This document shows, piece by piece, positions 5,135-6,731 of a stretch of DNA of 6,731 nt. The stretch covers positions 1 to 6,731 of the forward strand of contig DDVC01000251.1 of the NCBI GenBank assembly GCA_002345145.1, read 5' to 3'. This DNA comes from Bacteroidetes bacterium UBA2322. Its GTDB lineage: Bacteria > Bacteroidota > Bacteroidia > Chitinophagales > UBA2359. The position numbers and the translations under genes were made by a program. The notes under the pieces were generated by a model, which was not told where the DNA came from, made no database searches, and was given only the letters and a program-made list of their open reading frames with translations. Position 1 is the first letter of the stretch. Each line of letters opens with the position of its first letter.

Positions 5135-6655
5135 AATTTCGCCCAAGGTGGCGTATTGCTCTACGGCGCAGATAACGGCAGGCATGAGGTTGATGTTTTG
5201 GCGGGCGCAGCGTTCTACCTCAGCTAAGGCTGTAGCTACGGCTTGGGCATCTCTTGAACTGCGCAGGGCTCTGAGGCGTTCGGTTTGAAGTTGCCTAATG
5301 GCATCGTCCACTTTAAACAAGTGCGATTGGTGGGGTTCTTCTATGGTAAATTGGTTTACCCCTACAATAATTTTTTGCTTGTTTTCAATTTCCTTTTGGT
5401 ATTGATATGCCGATGCTGCAATTTGCTCCTGCATATACCCCTGCTCAATAGCGGTAACAGCGCCACCCATAGCGTCTATTTTTTCAATATATTTCCATGC
5501 AGCGGCTTCTATTTCATTGGTGAGGGCTTCTATAAAATAAGAGCCTGCAAGCGGGTCAACTGTATGGGTAACGCCACTTTCATAAGCTATTACCTGTTGG
5601 GTGCGCAGGGCTAATCGGGCAGCCTCTTCGGTAGGCAATGAAAGGGCTTCGTCATAACCATTGGTATGGAGCGATTGGGTGCCTCCCAAAACGGCAGCCA
5701 ATGCCTGCAAGGTAACTCTACTCATGTTTACCAATGGTTGTTGCGCGGTAAGGGTAGAGCCGCCGGTTTGGGTATGAAACCGCATCATTTGTGCCTGCGG
5801 GTGAGTAGCGCCAAGGGCTTGGGTTATTTTTGCCCACATGCGGCGGGCGGCTCTGAACTTGGCTATTTCTTCAAAAAAATTGTTGTGTGCATTAAAGAAA
5901 AAGGAGAGCCTTTTACCAAATACATTTAAATCTAAGCCCACATTAAGGGCAGCCTGCAAGTAGGCTTTTCCGTTAGAGAGGGTAAAGGCAAGCTCCTGAG
6001 CGGCAGTAGAGCCGGCTTCGCGAATATGATAGCCCGATATAGAAATGGTGTTCCACTTGGGCAACTCGGCGCTGCACCAAGCAAAAATATCGGTAATAAT
6101 GCGCATAGAGGGTCGGGGAGGGTAAATATACGTTCCCCTTGCGGCGTATTCTTTGAGGATATCGTTTTGAATGGTGCCGTTAATTTGTTTTAGGTCGGCA
6201 CCTTGTTTTTTGGCAAGGGCAACATAAAGCGCCAGTAAAATATAGGCTGTGGCGTTTATGGTCATGGAGGTAGAAACGTTTTGGAGGGTAATGCCGTCAA
6301 AAAGGGCTTCCATGTCTTGCAGAGAGTCAATAGCTACACCCACTTTACCCACCTCGCCATCGGCAAAGTCATGGTCGGAGTCATACCCTATTTGTGTGGG
6401 TAAGTCAAACGCTACCGACAACCCCGTTGTACCTTGCGAGAGCAAATACCGGTATCGTTTGTTAGATTCTTGGGCAGTAGAAAATCCTGCATACTGTCGC
6501 ATTGTCCACAGTCGGCTTCGGTACATGCTTTCATGTACGCCTCGGGTAAATGGGAATTGCCCGGGCTGTTCGGGCACAAAATCATCGGGCAGAGGCGGGT
6601 AAGTGCGCTGTATGACGATACCGGAATCGGTGGTAAAATTTTCTTTTCGTTCCAT
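5093..6655 (-). CDS. Methylmalonyl-CoA mutase large (catalytic) subunit, no B12-binding domain
   Basis: A complete 520-residue acyl-CoA mutase catalytic subunit of the split type seen in archaea and many bacteria, where the cobalamin-binding domain is a separate small protein. It would convert (R)-methylmalonyl-CoA and succinyl-CoA in the cytoplasm. The substrate-binding TIM barrel is intact: SMYRSRLWTMRQYAGFSTA (43-61), GLSVAFDLPTQIGYDSDH (78-95), GTIQNDILKEYAARGTYIYP (160-179), SISGYHIREAGST (205-217) and GGTQSLHTNGYDEALSLPTEE (324-344). Against the Propionibacterium MutB numbering I recall, Tyr55, Gln163, Arg173, Tyr209 and His210 correspond to Tyr89, Gln197, Arg207, Tyr243 and His244. Tyr89/Arg207 are the carboxylate-binding pair that separates methylmalonyl-CoA mutases from isobutyryl- and 2-hydroxyisobutyryl-CoA mutases. 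The protein ends at VFGEYKG, where the linker to the B12 domain begins in one-chain enzymes; the DxHxxG cobalamin motif is absent. The N-terminus is short compared with archaeal relatives, but an in-frame stop at 6682-6680 leaves no earlier start. Confidence 0.93.
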   Translation of the reverse strand: MERKENFTTDSGIVIQRTYPPLPDDFVPEQPGQFPFTRGVHESMYRSRLWTMRQYAGFSTAQESNKRYRYLLSQGTTGLSVAFDLPTQIGYDSDHDFADGEVGKVGVAIDSLQDMEALFDGITLQNVSTSMTINATAYILLALYVALAKKQGADLKQINGTIQNDILKEYAARGTYIYPPRPSMRIITDIFAWCSAELPKWNTISISGYHIREAGSTAAQELAFTLSNGKAYLQAALNVGLDLNVFGKRLSFFFNAHNNFFEEIAKFRAARRMWAKITQALGATHPQAQMMRFHTQTGGSTLTAQQPLVNMSRVTLQALAAVLGGTQSLHTNGYDEALSLPTEEAARLALRTQQVIAYESGVTHTVDPLAGSYFIEALTNEIEAAAWKYIEKIDAMGGAVTAIEQGYMQEQIAASAYQYQKEIENKQKIIVGVNQFTIEEPHQSHLFKVDDAIRQLQTERLRALRSSRDAQAVATALAEVERCARQNINLMPAVICAVEQYATLGEIADTLRLVFGEYKG

Positions 6656-6664
6656 ACTCTTTTG

Positions 6665-6696
6665 AGTGGTTAGTAGTGGTTAGGTATTAGTGGTTA
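6665..6696. repeat. Three copies of AGTGGTTA upstream of the mutase gene
   Basis: AGTGGTTA occurs at 6665-6672, 6675-6682 and 6689-6696, all in the same orientation, with 10- and 14-bp steps; a partial copy (ATTAGT) follows at 6700-6705. On the minus strand they read TAACCACT and end 10 bp before the mutase ATG, so they would lie in its leader or promoter. The repeated word is seen directly. Whether it binds a regulator or is a simple sequence drift product cannot be told. The rest of the 76 bp to the window edge shows no clear promoter. Confidence 0.55.
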
Positions 6697-6731
6697 TTGA
6701 TTAGTATGCATTAAGAAAAAACAACCAATTT

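Noticed and set aside
6656..6731. Promoter for the mutase gene
   Set aside because: No TAnnTTTG element with a properly spaced TTG was found; TACTAAT near 6702-6708 on the minus strand is a weak match only.

Overview
The window looks like ordinary chromosomal DNA of a member of the Bacteroidota. The best evidence is a secreted hydrolase that ends in a type IX secretion (T9SS) type-A sorting domain, a system known essentially only from that phylum. Start sites without a clear Shine-Dalgarno sequence and one promoter candidate of the Bacteroidota type (TTG, 20-bp spacer, TAAATTTA) agree with this. Genus cannot be read from the sequence.

Layout: positions 2-97 (+) hold an open frame that is probably the 3' end of a gene starting outside the window. 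It is followed after 16 bp by a complete NADPH-dependent FMN reductase-like flavoprotein (114-683, +). This gene converges on a run of five minus-strand genes. In their direction of transcription (right to left) these are a catalytic-domain-only methylmalonyl-CoA mutase large subunit (6655-5093), dprA (5051-3939), dapD (3904-3098), comF (2981-2292) and a T9SS-exported alpha/beta hydrolase (2244-787). Gaps between them are 41, 34, 116 and 47 bp. A 13-bp perfect hairpin at 720-760 lies in the convergent gap and is followed by a T-rich stretch on the minus strand, so it most likely terminates the hydrolase transcript.

How the genes relate: DprA loads RecA onto incoming single-stranded DNA during natural transformation, and ComF is a competence-associated phosphoribosyltransferase-like protein, so two transformation genes flank dapD. 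DapD makes N-succinyl-2-amino-6-ketopimelate on the way to diaminopimelate (peptidoglycan) and lysine. The mutase subunit belongs to propionate/succinyl-CoA metabolism but needs a separate B12-binding subunit that is not in this window. The hydrolase is a cell-surface or secreted esterase/lipase-like enzyme of unknown substrate. The 116-bp gap upstream of comF contains a plausible promoter, so the minus-strand run is probably at least two transcription units: (mutase)-dprA-dapD and comF-(hydrolase).

No tRNA, rRNA, CRISPR array, insertion sequence, phage gene or recognisable defence system was seen, and no gene-free stretch exceeds 300 bp. I found no convincing new multi-gene system. The points worth a second look are small: the lone mutase subunit with intact methylmalonyl-specificity residues, the forced TTG start of dprA, a 12-bp palindrome next to the comF promoter candidate, and a triple AGTGGTTA repeat in front of the mutase gene.
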